Assembly (NCBI GenBank): GCA_028824685.1
Contig: JAPPCZ010000104.1
Span: 1 to 58,810 of the forward strand
Direction: 5' to 3'
DNA length: 58,810 nt
Source of the DNA: Candidatus Poribacteria bacterium
Lineage (GTDB): Bacteria > Poribacteria > WGA-4E > WGA-3G
Shown: one piece after another, positions 1-12,400 of the stretch
Layout: the number at the start of each line of letters is the position of its first letter
Position numbering within the stretch: the first letter of the stretch is position 1
Translations under genes and position numbers: made by a program
Notes under the pieces: model-generated
Told to the model about the DNA's origin: nothing
Seen by the model: the letters and a program-made list of their open reading frames with translations, nothing else
Database searches by the model: none

Positions 1-3000
1 AGTGCCCCTTGATTTTCCACTTCTTTTAGGTATTCTTCAAGTTTACCTTGACGACGATAGATGTCTATCAATTGTCGTTGAATATTTTGATGTTGGTGTG
101 TCTGTGCAGCATACTGAAGTGCTTCTTTGAATGCTTTCTCTGCATCATCCAGCTGATTACTACGTAAATAGAGAACCGCCAATTTCTCATAAATATCGGC
201 ATTTCCTGGTGAAAGTTCAATTGCTTTTTTGTAGGATGCAATTGCTTCTTCACGTTGTCCCTTGCCGTAGTAAAGATGCGCGAGACGAGCGTGATGAAGA
301 CCGTTTTCAGGTTCGTCCTGAATATATTTCAGCGCGAGCGTTATTGCCTCCTCGGATTTTCCTGTGTTCTGATATGCCTCTATGATCCCATCTTGGTATT
401 TGGTGTTTTCAGGATCAGTTTCAAGCAATGCCTTCCAGATTTCTAAAGCCTTCTCATGTTGATTTTGGCGTGAATAGAGATTAGCGAGTTGGGAGCGGGA
501 TTCAAGGTCTGCTGGCATCGCTTTCGCGATTTGCTCATAAATTTTTATGGCTTCAGGGATTTGATTACGGCGCATGAGTTGCTGTGCCATTGATCGTTGC
601 ACACCAATATTAACTCTCCCTGTTCTTACGTTAGACTGTTGGTTTCCTGTAACACCATCTCGTCTTTGTTGGATTGTTACAAGTTGTTCTTGTGCGCGTT
701 CTTTATAATACTGTTGCGCTGAAAGATCGTTGATTACTTCGGTTAACAGGATTTCTGCTTCGTCCCACAATTCGTGTTTAATATATGTTTGAGCAATGTT
801 CTCTTTTTCATAATATTGTGGCATACCACGCCGCATAAGTCGAAGTGTCCCCATTTTCCTGATAGCATTCTGTGACTTTTCTTTTTCACCTTTTTTAGAA
901 TATGCCGTTCCAAGTTTCATATAAACATCTGAAAGTTGCCAAGGATTCTGCGGGTCAACTTTCTCTGTTGCAGCTTCAAGCATACGGATTTCGCGATTAA
1001 GGTCTAATTTTTCTCTGTATGTATTAGCTAAGGAACTTAGCCATTGAAGCCTTGACTGTGAGGGGATGTTTTCAAGGAGTCTATTGACAATTAGGTCAGA
1101 GCCTTCTAAGTCTTTTGTCACAATCTTCGTAACAGCGGCAAGATAAAGTGTTGACGGATCAACTTTTTCATCAATGATCGCTTCGTCGTACTCTGTTACT
1201 AAAGTTTTAATTTCATCTTGCGTTTCATCGAATTTTGCAAACTTTAAAACGATACCGACTTTTGATTCTGTATTTTCTGTTTTTAGTTTCTCGCGTAAGA
1301 GTTGGATCGCCTTCTCGCGTTGACCAGCGGCAGTATAAGCATCTGCTAATTGGCTGTAGACATTCCTTCTACCAGATTCCATCATTTTTTCATAGATTTC
1401 TGCAGCAGCCTTTGGATATTTGTTTCTAACGCATTCTTGAGCAGCTCTCATTGCGAATTCGTTTCCCATAGAATATTGGTTGCCTTCCCCAATTGCTTCT
1501 TTTGCGATTGCGACCAGTTTATCTATTTCTCTGGCATCAGTAAATGTGCGAACAATTTCCCAGTAGTTGTAGAATATAGTTTGAAAATTCTTTTTATCTT
1601 TCATGAGAATGCTGTATTGTTTTACAGCATTCTTTGATTGTCTATTTCGCTGTAACATTTGCGCATATCGCATGCGGGTAGAATTGTCTTTGGGGCGTAA
1701 TACAAGTGCTGCATCGTAAGCTGCTGAAGCCTTATGTATCTGATTCTTGCCTTCGTAGTATGACGCTAATCTTAGCTGCGCTTGAAATGAATTTGGATTT
1801 TTTTCAGCTGCTTCAATTACCTTTGCTGCACGGTTTCCGCCAGACACAGACGTGGAACGACTGGCGAGACGCGATGCTTGTTGAAGATAATATGATTGTA
1901 ACGTACGTCCAAAGCGGTCTTGTTGGTTTGCGAATTGTAGAGCGCGTGCTGCTATGCGCGCTGCATCTTGTCCTCTACCGAGTTGAGCCAAGTGTTGGCT
2001 TAATTGCACGAGGAAGTTCGCGTCACGTTCACGCATCGCTAAGGTCGCTGTTTTCTTTCCAACAGCTATAGCGTATTGCGTCAGACCGTTCTCCTGAAGT
2101 TTTTTAGAAAACTGAAAAAGTTCGCGGACACTACTCGGTGAATTCAGCACTTTTGTGATCAAATCGCGGACAATGAGTGTATCACCTACGTGGACAGCGA
2201 CTTGTAACGTTAGGTCGAAATATTGACGACGGTTCCTTGGGTCTGCATCCGCAAGGTTTTGAAGGAGTTCTAATGCTGTTTTATGTTCACCTGCCTGAAT
2301 TGAGACCAGAACAGTATTGAGTTTAAGTGTAAGGTCATCATCAAATTCCTGCTGCAGACCAGAGAGTATTTCTAAAGCAGTTTCGCGTTTATTTTCCCAC
2401 CAATAACAGTAACACATCGCTAATGCAGGATAGATTCGGTCTCTACCTTCAGCAGCATCTAACTGTGTCTGTAAAACAGTATACAGTGCTTGATGTTGAT
2501 CGTTTATCCAAAACTGATTGAAAATTTGCTGTAGAGACTGCAACCGGTCTTGGGTGTAATAGGTTGTTGGTGCAGGAAAATTTGCTTGAATCTGGGAGTA
2601 TCCGCCATAGGAGTAAGAAGTAGATGTGCTGAGCGCCATAGTCCGACGTGGATTCGTAACGCTTGGTTTCGTGCGTTCTAAATATTGCCAATAAATTGTT
2701 GCTGCTTTGTCATCTTTTCCATTACGGAGATATGTCGTAGCAAGTGTTTGATAGATGCGGACATGTTGTTGGGATAATTGGGGGGTTGTAGCCGAAAATT
2801 GCTCAATAAATTTCTCTGCCGTGTCTGTTCTCCCCAACTGTACAAAAGTACCAACTAACATGGTAAAGACATTCGGGTTGATCACTTTTATTTTTTGAAG
2901 ATCGTCTAAAAGTTTTTCTGCATCTTCTTTCTGATCTTGGTAGCTAAACCTTCTGGCAAAGTCTGCCATATACCATTGCCGATCTTCTGGTGTCAACCAC

Positions 3001-6000
3001 GTCATCAGTTCAAGTTGATTCATTAACGTATCATAATTAAGTTTTTTCTGTGTTTGGAGAAGATTCAACTGCATACCCTGATACGCAGGATTATTTGGAG
3101 ATGCAGCGACTAACCTTTCAGTAATTTGTTCGGACTTCTCACGGTTTCCAGTCAAAACGTAAAGTTGTGCTAATTGTTCAAGTGTCTGGACATCTTTTGG
3201 ATTCTCGTCAGCATTTTTCTTAAATTGTGCAACAAACTCGTCTATTTTATCCTCTTCTTCCTTGATAATTTTCAACTGAACAAGTGCACCAACTTGTGCC
3301 TCTTCGAAACTTGTAGGTACCCACGCTTGTCTGCTTGTATAAACATAAGGTTGTCTTTGGATACGATTTAGAACATTTGACGCAAGTGACAGTTTGTTTC
3401 TATTGAGTCCGGGGGGACCGTAGTAGGAAGTGGGGACATTTGTTGAGGTATTATTAGATGTAACAGTCGCAGTAGAATCGGTAGCAGGTTCGGGCATTGC
3501 TAAAATTCGTTGAAAGTGAGGAATTGCTCTTTCCGCTTCGTTTATTTCGACAAGTTTTGCACCGATTTGGTATAGTGCAAGATGTGCATCTTTGCCTGAA
3601 ATCTTTTCAGCGGCGCTATCCAATGCAAAAAGTGCTTCCTCTAACAAACCGTATCGGATCAACAATCTTGCGAGTTTGACTTCAGCTTCAAGCGTCTGGT
3701 TTTTAGCGTGGAGTACTTTAGACCATGCTTGAATTGCTTCCTGCTCACGCCCAGCATCAAATAAAAGTTCTCCCAGTTTTTGCTGATGTACTGGATCAGG
3801 ATTTGCCTTGACAAGTCGCTGTTGGTAAGTGAGTGCTTCCTGCATATCGCCAAGGTCCGAACTTATATCTACGAGTTCAGATAGAAGTGCAGCATTTTCG
3901 CGTTGTCGGTCTAAGGCACGTGCAAGTTGAAAACGTGCGCTTGAAAGATTACCTTCAAGCCGATAGACTTGTGCAAGACCTAAAACTGCTCCTACACCAG
4001 ATGTATTGGATTTAGCCATCTGCTTTAGTTTTTCTTCAAGTTCTCCTCGTCTACCTAAGTCGTAATATGCTTCAGATAGCGGTTTAATGAAACTGAGTTT
4101 GTCACTTATATTATCGCTTAACTCCCAACATCTCCAGTACTGTGCGATTGCTTGCCGAGAGTTCCCTGAACGATTGTAAAGCGCAGCAAGTTCTATTCGG
4201 ATGTCAATTGCTTCAGGTCGTAGTCTAATTGCCTGCTTATAACTGTCAATTGCCTCTTCGTATTTTGTAGACTGTTTGGCAATTTCAGCAAGCAGCTGAT
4301 GCCCTTCAGGATTGCGTGGACTGTGCGCAATTACCTGCTTTGCAGCGTCAATGGCAGCTTCAAAATCCATTCCTTTGAGATATGCTTTTGCAATATTCGC
4401 ATGATATTCCCGTGCATTTGTGCTGTCAATTTCGGTTAAATGCTTGTAAATTACAATCGCTTCGTCTCGCCTACCTTGCTTTGTATAGAGAGTTGCTGTT
4501 TCACGATTAACATCTATGTCATTCGGTTGAAGCACTTTGGCTTTCAAGAGGATTTCAAGGGCATAAGTCGTATTGCTTAACTTCAGATACATTTTTGCGA
4601 GTCGTTTTAACTGTGTGAATTTGTCGGTATCAGAAAGTCCGGGTTTTTCAAGTTGTGTTTCAACATCTTCAACCTTTTCAACAAGCGTGCCTTGCTTACG
4701 GTAGAGTTCAATTCGTTGATCGTCCATCTGTTCCGCAAAAAATTCATTGGGGGCAAGTTTAATTGCTTCCGTGTATTCTAATAGTGCTTCATCATATTGC
4801 TTGCTGTTCATGAGTCGTTTTGCTAAAGCCTCACGAAAACGGTATGCCTCAGGCGTCAGTTCCACTGCTTTTTTACTCGCGTCAATTGCTTCGGTGGGAA
4901 ACTTTTTTGCCTCTAACAATCGCGCTAAACGGTCATAATTCTCAGGCGTGTTTTTGCCATCAGCAACCATCTGGTTCCACGTCTCAATCGCCTTTTCACG
5001 GTTGGCTTGACGGAAATAGAACTCTCCGAAATACTCAATGTAATCGAGATTTTGCGGAGCGAGGGAGATTGCTTTTTGATACGCTGCGACGGCTTCTTCC
5101 ATCCATTCGTGTCCGGTGTAAATTTCCGCAAGCGTAAGGTGTGTGCTTGCATTCTGCGGATCACGGTCAATCATCTTTTGATAGACTGCCTTTGCTTTGT
5201 CTTCATCTTCAAGCTGCAGATATAATTTGCCGAGTTCACGGTAGATACCGAAATCGTCAGGTTGCTGTTCACTGAGTGCTTCGTATTCAGTTGCTGCCTC
5301 TTCAAACTTTTCTGCATTGCGAAGTGCAGTGATAAGACTTAAACGGAGACTGGTATCTGTTGGCGCAAGCTCTAACCCTTTTCTATAGGTGTCTGTGCCT
5401 TCATCAAATTGTTGATCTTCAATGTAAGTTGCAGCAAGTAAACCGAGTAATTCAACATCGTTGGGATCAGTTTCAAGTTTTCCTTGATAATATGTAATTA
5501 GGTCTTTCCAATTTGCGTCCGTTGAGTAAATTGCAATGATTCGATGTTGCAGGTCTCTTCTAAGCCAATTACCAGGGGCAGTTAGGTCCAACGCCTTATC
5601 GTAATGTTCACGCGCTTTATCATACTCACCTGTATCTTCGTGTATTTTACCGATTTCGCGCAGGCTGAGACATCTACGATACGGGTCGTCTTTTTTAGTA
5701 TCTATAATCGCTTGGTGTTGTTCAATTGCTTGTGAATAGAGTTCTTTTTCTCGGAAAAGGTCGGCAAGTTCAATGCGTGCAAACACATTCTGTGGATCAA
5801 GTGCAGAGATTTTTTCCCATGCCTGTATTGCATCGTCTAATTTATCTCGACTGAAATATGCCTGTCCAAGTGCCTTGTAAATTGCGGTTAATTCTTCAGG
5901 CGACACTGCTTGGGATTGCTCTGATAAGGTGACGGATTTGGTTAATTCGCGAATTGCGTCTTCATGTTGACGTAGCGTCACGTGTAGTTGCCCGAGTGCA

Positions 6001-6374
6001 AAATAGGCATAGTAATTGTCAGGAGCGAGTTCCACTGCACGTTGATATGCTGTCAGTGCTTCCTTATCCTTACCGAGTCTTTTATAGATATGTCCTAATA
6101 TGAGTTGGATGTTTGGATCATTAGGTTTGGCTTCTGCTTCCGCCTGATAATCTGTGACCATTGACTCTAAACCATCGCCTTCAAGGTAAAACTGATAAAG
6201 CCGATCAAATGTGCTACCTTCTTTCGGTTTTTGGTTAAGCATTAACTTGTAACGTTCAATAATTTGGGCATCGTTTATTCCGTCTTGTGCCAGAATGATT
6301 GGTGAAAGCAGTAGGGTTGAAAATAAAAGACTTAACACACATAAAGCAATTGCGTATTTTTCACGTCCAAACAT
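1..6374 (-). CDS. Giant exported TPR-repeat protein (partial, C-terminus off left edge)
   Basis: An open frame of 2124 codons runs from an ATG at 6374 to the window edge with no stop, so the C-terminus is missing. An AAGGAG ribosome site lies 8 nt upstream. The N-terminus (MFGREKYAIALCVL) is a signal peptide with likely cleavage after 'PIILA'. From about residue 45 onward it is almost entirely tandem 34-residue tetratricopeptide repeats, with recurrent motifs such as 'A..AYQRAVEL.P.N' and 'LA.LY...G....A'. TPR solenoids bind proteins; no enzymatic domain is visible. It is a diverged paralogue of the protein encoded just upstream (6490-15318), collinear over the whole visible length including the low-complexity linkers. 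The 115-bp gap holds no obvious terminator, so co-transcription is possible. Being exported, it probably acts in the periplasm or at the cell surface as a scaffold; the partner is unknown. Confidence 0.9.
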   Translation of the reverse strand, partial: MFGREKYAIALCVLSLLFSTLLLSPIILAQDGINDAQIIERYKLMLNQKPKEGSTFDRLYQFYLEGDGLESMVTDYQAEAEAKPNDPNIQLILGHIYKRLGKDKEALTAYQRAVELAPDNYYAYFALGQLHVTLRQHEDAIRELTKSVTLSEQSQAVSPEELTAIYKALGQAYFSRDKLDDAIQAWEKISALDPQNVFARIELADLFREKELYSQAIEQHQAIIDTKKDDPYRRCLSLREIGKIHEDTGEYDKAREHYDKALDLTAPGNWLRRDLQHRIIAIYSTDANWKDLITYYQGKLETDPNDVELLGLLAATYIEDQQFDEGTDTYRKGLELAPTDTSLRLSLITALRNAEKFEEAATEYEALSEQQPDDFGIYRELGKLYLQLEDEDKAKAVYQKMIDRDPQNASTHLTLAEIYTGHEWMEEAVAAYQKAISLAPQNLDYIEYFGEFYFRQANREKAIETWNQMVADGKNTPENYDRLARLLEAKKFPTEAIDASKKAVELTPEAYRFREALAKRLMNSKQYDEALLEYTEAIKLAPNEFFAEQMDDQRIELYRKQGTLVEKVEDVETQLEKPGLSDTDKFTQLKRLAKMYLKLSNTTYALEILLKAKVLQPNDIDVNRETATLYTKQGRRDEAIVIYKHLTEIDSTNAREYHANIAKAYLKGMDFEAAIDAAKQVIAHSPRNPEGHQLLAEIAKQSTKYEEAIDSYKQAIRLRPEAIDIRIELAALYNRSGNSRQAIAQYWRCWELSDNISDKLSFIKPLSEAYYDLGRRGELEEKLKQMAKSNTSGVGAVLGLAQVYRLEGNLSSARFQLARALDRQRENAALLSELVDISSDLGDMQEALTYQQRLVKANPDPVHQQKLGELLFDAGREQEAIQAWSKVLHAKNQTLEAEVKLARLLIRYGLLEEALFALDSAAEKISGKDAHLALYQIGAKLVEINEAERAIPHFQRILAMPEPATDSTATVTSNNTSTNVPTSYYGPPGLNRNKLSLASNVLNRIQRQPYVYTSRQAWVPTSFEEAQVGALVQLKIIKEEEDKIDEFVAQFKKNADENPKDVQTLEQLAQLYVLTGNREKSEQITERLVAASPNNPAYQGMQLNLLQTQKKLNYDTLMNQLELMTWLTPEDRQWYMADFARRFSYQDQKEDAEKLLDDLQKIKVINPNVFTMLVGTFVQLGRTDTAEKFIEQFSATTPQLSQQHVRIYQTLATTYLRNGKDDKAATIYWQYLERTKPSVTNPRRTMALSTSTSYSYGGYSQIQANFPAPTTYYTQDRLQSLQQIFNQFWINDQHQALYTVLQTQLDAAEGRDRIYPALAMCYCYWWENKRETALEILSGLQQEFDDDLTLKLNTVLVSIQAGEHKTALELLQNLADADPRNRRQYFDLTLQVAVHVGDTLIVRDLITKVLNSPSSVRELFQFSKKLQENGLTQYAIAVGKKTATLAMRERDANFLVQLSQHLAQLGRGQDAARIAARALQFANQQDRFGRTLQSYYLQQASRLASRSTSVSGGNRAAKVIEAAEKNPNSFQAQLRLASYYEGKNQIHKASAAYDAALVLRPKDNSTRMRYAQMLQRNRQSKNAVKQYSILMKDKKNFQTIFYNYWEIVRTFTDAREIDKLVAIAKEAIGEGNQYSMGNEFAMRAAQECVRNKYPKAAAEIYEKMMESGRRNVYSQLADAYTAAGQREKAIQLLREKLKTENTESKVGIVLKFAKFDETQDEIKTLVTEYDEAIIDEKVDPSTLYLAAVTKIVTKDLEGSDLIVNRLLENIPSQSRLQWLSSLANTYREKLDLNREIRMLEAATEKVDPQNPWQLSDVYMKLGTAYSKKGEKEKSQNAIRKMGTLRLMRRGMPQYYEKENIAQTYIKHELWDEAEILLTEVINDLSAQQYYKERAQEQLVTIQQRRDGVTGNQQSNVRTGRVNIGVQRSMAQQLMRRNQIPEAIKIYEQIAKAMPADLESRSQLANLYSRQNQHEKALEIWKALLETDPENTKYQDGIIEAYQNTGKSEEAITLALKYIQDEPENGLHHARLAHLYYGKGQREEAIASYKKAIELSPGNADIYEKLAVLYLRSNQLDDAEKAFKEALQYAAQTHQHQNIQRQLIDIYRRQGKLEEYLKEVENQGA

Positions 6375-6489
6375 CGCAGATCTCCTTTTGGATTAAACTA
6401 TGGTAGATTTTACACTGTAAGATACACCGTTGCTGGCGCGTTTACATTTATGAGACACGTCTACAGGCAAATGTTCACATATTTCACTA

Positions 6490-9400
6490 TTATTTTTCTT
6501 CTGAATTATTAAATTTCAGGTCTTTAAAAGGATTTCCGTCTGAGTCAGTAATTCGCAGATAGAATCCCCATGGTAACGTTTCGTTGCAGACTTTCACAAG
6601 TATAGTATTCTTTCCTGCCACAAGAGTCACCGGAATAGCACGGCGGTCAATTACAGCGCCTCGATTTCTTCTATGTGCGTACATTTTCTTGCCGTTTAGC
6701 CATATTTTTCCTTGATCATCGCTATCAAATAGGAATTGTGCTTTTCGTTCATCAGGTGAAAAAATAGTTGTCAAGGCATATCCAGTATGCCAATTATCAT
6801 CTGCACCGAAATCGATAAAACCATCATAGGTTTCATCAGCAATCTTCTGCCAACTCACCTTTCCGTTTATTCCATCGTATTTTGTAGTAGTGTCAAACTG
6901 TTTTTCGTTTTCTGGGATATAAGTTGTATTGTAGCCGACTCCCTTAGTATTGTCAAATGGACCTAAAAACAGCCAAGCACTTTCAGGAATAAACCCAGTT
7001 TTGTCAATGTAGGTTTTCGCTATTTCGGTTAAACCGTGTTCACGACAGAATTTAGCCAGAGCTAAGTTGGTTTTCAGTTCATTTGTTGAATTATCGGAGA
7101 TGGCATTTATCAATTGCGCCACCATTTCAGTAAAACGTTCTTTGTCCTGTGCGTTTTTACCGAATGCGGAGATACGCGACAATAACTGGTTTTCCATATC
7201 TTTTGGTTTGATGGTGTTAAGGCTACTCTTCAACTGTGCCAGCGCTTCGTCATACTGTTCGTTAGCGAGGTGTGCCATTCCAAGAGTCAAGCCGTATTTT
7301 GGATTATCTCCAGTTTTTATCGCACGTTGCGCGTAATCCAACGCCACTTCTGGATATATATTTAGGTTTAGCAGCTGCTCAGCAAGTGTATTAAAGTCTC
7401 TATGATATTGTCGCTTGTTCACCTGTTTCTGACGAATCTCCAACCATTGAGAACGGACAAGTTCTGATTTTTCTGTGTTACCGACGTTTTTATATGCATC
7501 TGCTAACAATTCATGTAGTGTGGAACTTGTTGGCATTTTAGGTTTCAATTCTTCAAGAACAGCAATTCCTTTTTCCTGTTGCTTTTGCGAATCATAAAGT
7601 GCCCAGATTGCACTTATGATTCTATTGTATTCGTACTCATTAAGTTGTGCATCTAAAGCACGGCGATAAACAGATTCAGCCTGTTCTAATTCCGATCCTT
7701 GTGTGTAGATTTGCCCCAATTTTTCGTAAAGTTGATACGTATTCGGTTCAAGTTTAATTGCTTTTTGATATGCAGCAGTGACCTTTGCTAATCGTTCCGT
7801 CCCATGTGTTTCACGCGACCTTTGGTAGAGGTCGCCAATAGTTTTGTGCCATTCCGAAGTGTCAGGTTGGAGTTCAATAAGTTTTTCATATTGCTTTATT
7901 GCCTCGTCAACTTGATCGCTGGATTCATAACTTTTGGCAAGAGAAAGACGGACATCTGGATCATCAGGATTTTCTTCTGCCATTTTTACCAATTTTGGAA
8001 TTCGTGTTTCGTGAAGATTTCCTTCTCTGTAGGCACGTTGGATAGCCTTTTCCGCTTCTTTTCGTTTCCAATCACTTCTGGTTATGTTTGCCAACTGTTG
8101 ATAAGCGTTTGCAGCTTCTTCATACTGCTTTGTCTCAAAATAGCATCTTCCAAGCAGTCCATAAGCACCGTCTTTGAAAATATCGCCGCCAGAGCCTTTG
8201 GTAACTGCTTGTTCTGCATATTTTACAGCTTGATCAGGCATTTCACCTTCAAGACAAATAATTGCAAGTGCAACATGGACTAACATATCATTTCTATAAT
8301 TGCTTGAAGAGAACGCAGCCTCACCTCGATTAAGAAATTGTTTCGCCAATTCTGGTTGCCCGGTTTTATTTAATGCAGCAGCGGCATAATAATAACTGCG
8401 GATATTATTGGATTGTACTTCACTGAGAGTTTGAGATATCTCAGCAGCTTTTTTATGTTTGTGTGCCCTACGATAGATATCACTAAGAATTTGAAGTGCA
8501 GCAATATCTCTTGGCTTTGACTTGAGCCGTTCTTCAAAAAAGGATTGCAACTTATCAAGTTTCCCTTGGTCTTGATATGTCTTAATGAGATCATCTCGGA
8601 TACTATCGTTTCCGAATCTGATTGCCGTAATAGACATACCACTACTTCTGATTGACTTACCACCCAAAGAAATTGAATTTGGGTTATATGCCGTTTCAAA
8701 TAGTTCTAATACCGATTTATCCTCACCGAGTTTGGCGTATTCCGCCATAAGCTGCAATGAGATATTGCGCCGCTCATGGTCTTGGGTTGCTAAGGTGAGT
8801 GCTTTCTGATAAGCAGTAATTGCTTTTTGCGATTCACCTTTATCTTTGTATTGTTTAGCAATTTCGGTTTGCATTTTAAGCGTAAGCGTGCCTTTTTCCT
8901 CTGCATCCTTAAGCACTTCTTCAAGTTTTCCTTGGCGACGATAGAGGTCCATCAGTTGCCGTTCAAAGTGCTCCTTATCCCAATCCCGTTCCGCGAATTT
9001 AATTGCTTCCTTGTATGTTTCTTCAGCAGCGTCGAATTCATTATTTTGTGTGTAAAGCCGCGCTAAATTCTCATAAATTTGTCTGTCCCCAGGCTTAAGT
9101 TCAATTGACTTTTTATAGGCATCGATGGCTTTTTCAACCTGTCCATCTGAAGAATAGAGTCTTGCGATACGTGCGTGATGGGCACTATTTTGCGGTTCTG
9201 CTGTCAGGTAATTCTGTGCCAGTTCAAGTGCTTCACTAATTTTGCCTGATGCACGATATGCATTGATGAGTCCATCCTGATACCTTGAGTTTTCAGGATC
9301 GGCTTTGAGTAACGCTTCCCAAGTTTTAAGCGCTTTATCGTGTTGTCTCTCGCGGGAATAGAGGCTTGCAAGTTGTGAGCGAGATTCAAAGTCTTCGGGC

Positions 9401-12400
9401 ATCTGTTTAACTATTTGCTCGTAAATTTGGATTGCCTCTTTGATTTTATTGTTTCTTGTATGCTGTTGCGCCAATGCTTTTTGCGAACCGATATTCATGT
9501 TCTGTGTTTTTTGAGGTGATTGAGTTGTCGCAGTTAATCCTCGCTGCATCTGTTTTATCATCATGAGCTGCCGTTGCGCCTGTTCACGACTGCTTTGGTT
9601 TGCTGAAAGATTATTGCTGATGTCGGTGAATAGTGCCTCAGCATCGTCCCACATAGCATATTGCATGAATGTTTGTGCAAGACGTTCTTTTTCCCAATAA
9701 CCGTGTGTGCCACCTCCGGACATGAGAATCGCGCCCATCTTTCTGAATGTGTCTTGTCCTTTGGTTTTTTCGCCTTTTTGCATATAGGCAGTGCCAAGTT
9801 TCCTGTAACTTTCGGTAAGTCCCCATGAATTCTGAGGATTAACTTTCTGTGTAGCGATTTCAAGTACATGTATTTCTCGATCACGATCCCCCGCACTTTT
9901 ATATGCCTCCGCAAGAAGGTTTGCCCATTCAAGATTTGCTATCAAAAGTGTATTCTTAAATAGTTGTTCTACAAGAGGATCTGAACCTTCTAAATCATTT
10001 AAACCGATCTTTATCAACGCAACGGGGAAGATTAGTAAAGGGTCATTGGGTTTCTCAGCAAGTTTTACTTCATATTCAGTTGCCAATTCTTTTAGTTTTC
10101 CCGATTTCTTATAGAGTTCTATTAGTTTTAAGATGAACTCTACCTGGGCGAAGGGTTGTGTGGCATTAAGTAGATGCGTATTTTCCATACTTTCACGTAA
10201 AAGCTGCATTGCTTTTTCTGTTTCACCCACATTTTCGTAGGCAGAGATTAATTGTGTGTACAGGTACACGTTGTTCGGGATAACTTTAATTATTTTTTCA
10301 TAGATTTCAACTGCAGCTTTTGGATTATTGTGTCTAAGAAGGTGCTGCGCAACCCCTTGTGCGAAACTGAGGGCAGTGCCTTGTCCAAAAGACCCAAAAG
10401 ACGGAGCAATCATTTCCTTAGAATAAGAAACGAGTTCGTTAATTTTTCCTGCATTTGAGAAAGCATCTATTACACGGTGAGAATTGTAACCCAATGCACT
10501 TGGATTTTCCTTGATCAGAATGTTATATTGGTCAACAGCCTTATTTACGTCTCCGCTCTGCTGGAGCATCTGCGCGTATTGTTGTCGGACTGTGCTGTCT
10601 TTAGGTCTGAGTGCGAGTGCTGCCTCATAAGCCTTTGACGCATTTTGGTACTGTTTGTTCCTTTCATAGAAGTTAGCCAAGTTGAGCTGCGCGCGGAACG
10701 AGTTTGGATTATTTTCTGCAGCTTCAAGCAACTTTGGTTCACGGTTTTGGACACCTGAAGTATTTCTGATGAGACGTGAAGCATGTTGCATATTCCACTG
10801 ATGTAAGGTTTGCCCATAACGATCACGTTGATTACCGAATCGTAAGGCACGTTCAGCAAGTTGTGCGGCATCTTGTTGCCTTCCCAACTTTTCTAAATGA
10901 CGGCTCAGTTGCATCAGAAAATTCGGGTCACGTTCTCCCTTCGACATATCTACCGCTTTTTTTGCTACAGCAAGGGCAAATTGTGTTAGACCAGCATTCT
11001 GGAGTTTTTGCGAAAACTGGTAAAGCTCACGCGTTCCACTCGGAGAATTTAGAAGTTTGGTCATTAACTCACGAATAATGACAGTATCACCAGTGTAAAC
11101 TGCTAACTGGAACATCATCTGATTATATTGACGGCGATTCCGAGGATCTGCCTCTACAAGTTCCTTAAGTAGCGTAAGGGCAGTTTTATGTTCACCAACA
11201 TTCATAGAAACAAAACAAGTATTCAGTTTAAGTGATAAGTCGTTCGTGAATTCTTTTTGTAGTGCTGAGAGCATCTCTTGCGCTTTGTTACGTTTTGCTG
11301 CCCACCAATAACAATAACTTAACGCCAAGCCCGGATACATACGGTCCCTTCCATTAGAAGCATCCAGTTCAGCTTGTAATTTGCTGTATAAAACTTCTTG
11401 CTGGTTTTTTATTAACACAGTGTTGAAAAACTGTTGCAGGGAGCGTAACCTATCTTGGTTGTAATATATCGTGGGCGAAGGAAAACTTGATTGAACCGGC
11501 GTATATCCCCCGGATGAGTACGATGCGTATGTGAGTGGGGATACCCGTTTGGAATTGGTAGTTTTAGGTTTGGTCCGTTCAAGATGCATCCAGAAAAGCT
11601 CTATTGCTTTTTCTGTTTGTCCGTTATTAAGGTAGGCAATTGCAAGCGTAGAATAGATTTGACTGTGAAATCCGTGCCGTTGCATGGGAAAATATGGAAC
11701 ACCAATTGGGGAGGTTTGGGGATTCGCTTGATTCACCGGTATCCGAATTTGAGCAAGCATTTTCTCAGCCTGATCCATTTTTCCCAACTCAGCGAGAATA
11801 GGTACTAACATCAACCCCGCGTTGAGGTCTGTCACTTTCATATTTTCAAGTTCACTCAAAACTTTTTCTGCATTCTCTGTTCTTCCGGTATAAAATGAAA
11901 TAGATGCGTAGTTTATGGCAAGCCAGGTTCGCGCGCCAGGAGTCAATGCTGTCATTTTATCAAAATGAGTTTTCCACGTTTCATAATCAATTTTTTGTTG
12001 TGTTAACTGATTCAACCGCATGCGTTGATACGCTGGATCATTAGGAGAAATAGAAAGCAATTGCTCGGTAATTTCATTTACCTTTTTGGAATTATTGAAT
12101 AATGTATAGATTTGGAATAATGTTTCAAGAGTCTTTATATCTTTGGGATTAGCGGCAGCATTCGTCTCATATTGCTCAATTAATTTATTCAATTTGCCCT
12201 GTTTTTGTGCAATTGTTGTCAATTGTACGAGTGCGCCTGCTTGTGCGTCCTCAAAACTATTTGGCTGCCAAGTTTGCGTACTCCTACCACTATAATAATG
12301 AGGTTGTCGTTGAATTTGATTGAGGAGATTTCGTGGGAGGTTAAGTTTACCCATGTTGATAGTGGTAAATGCATAAGGCATATAAGGGGTTGCGTGTGGA

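Noticed and set aside
7804..8283. 159-codon plus-strand frame inside the giant TPR gene
   Set aside because: It is an antisense shadow of TPR coding sequence: Phe/Cys-rich, no ribosome site.
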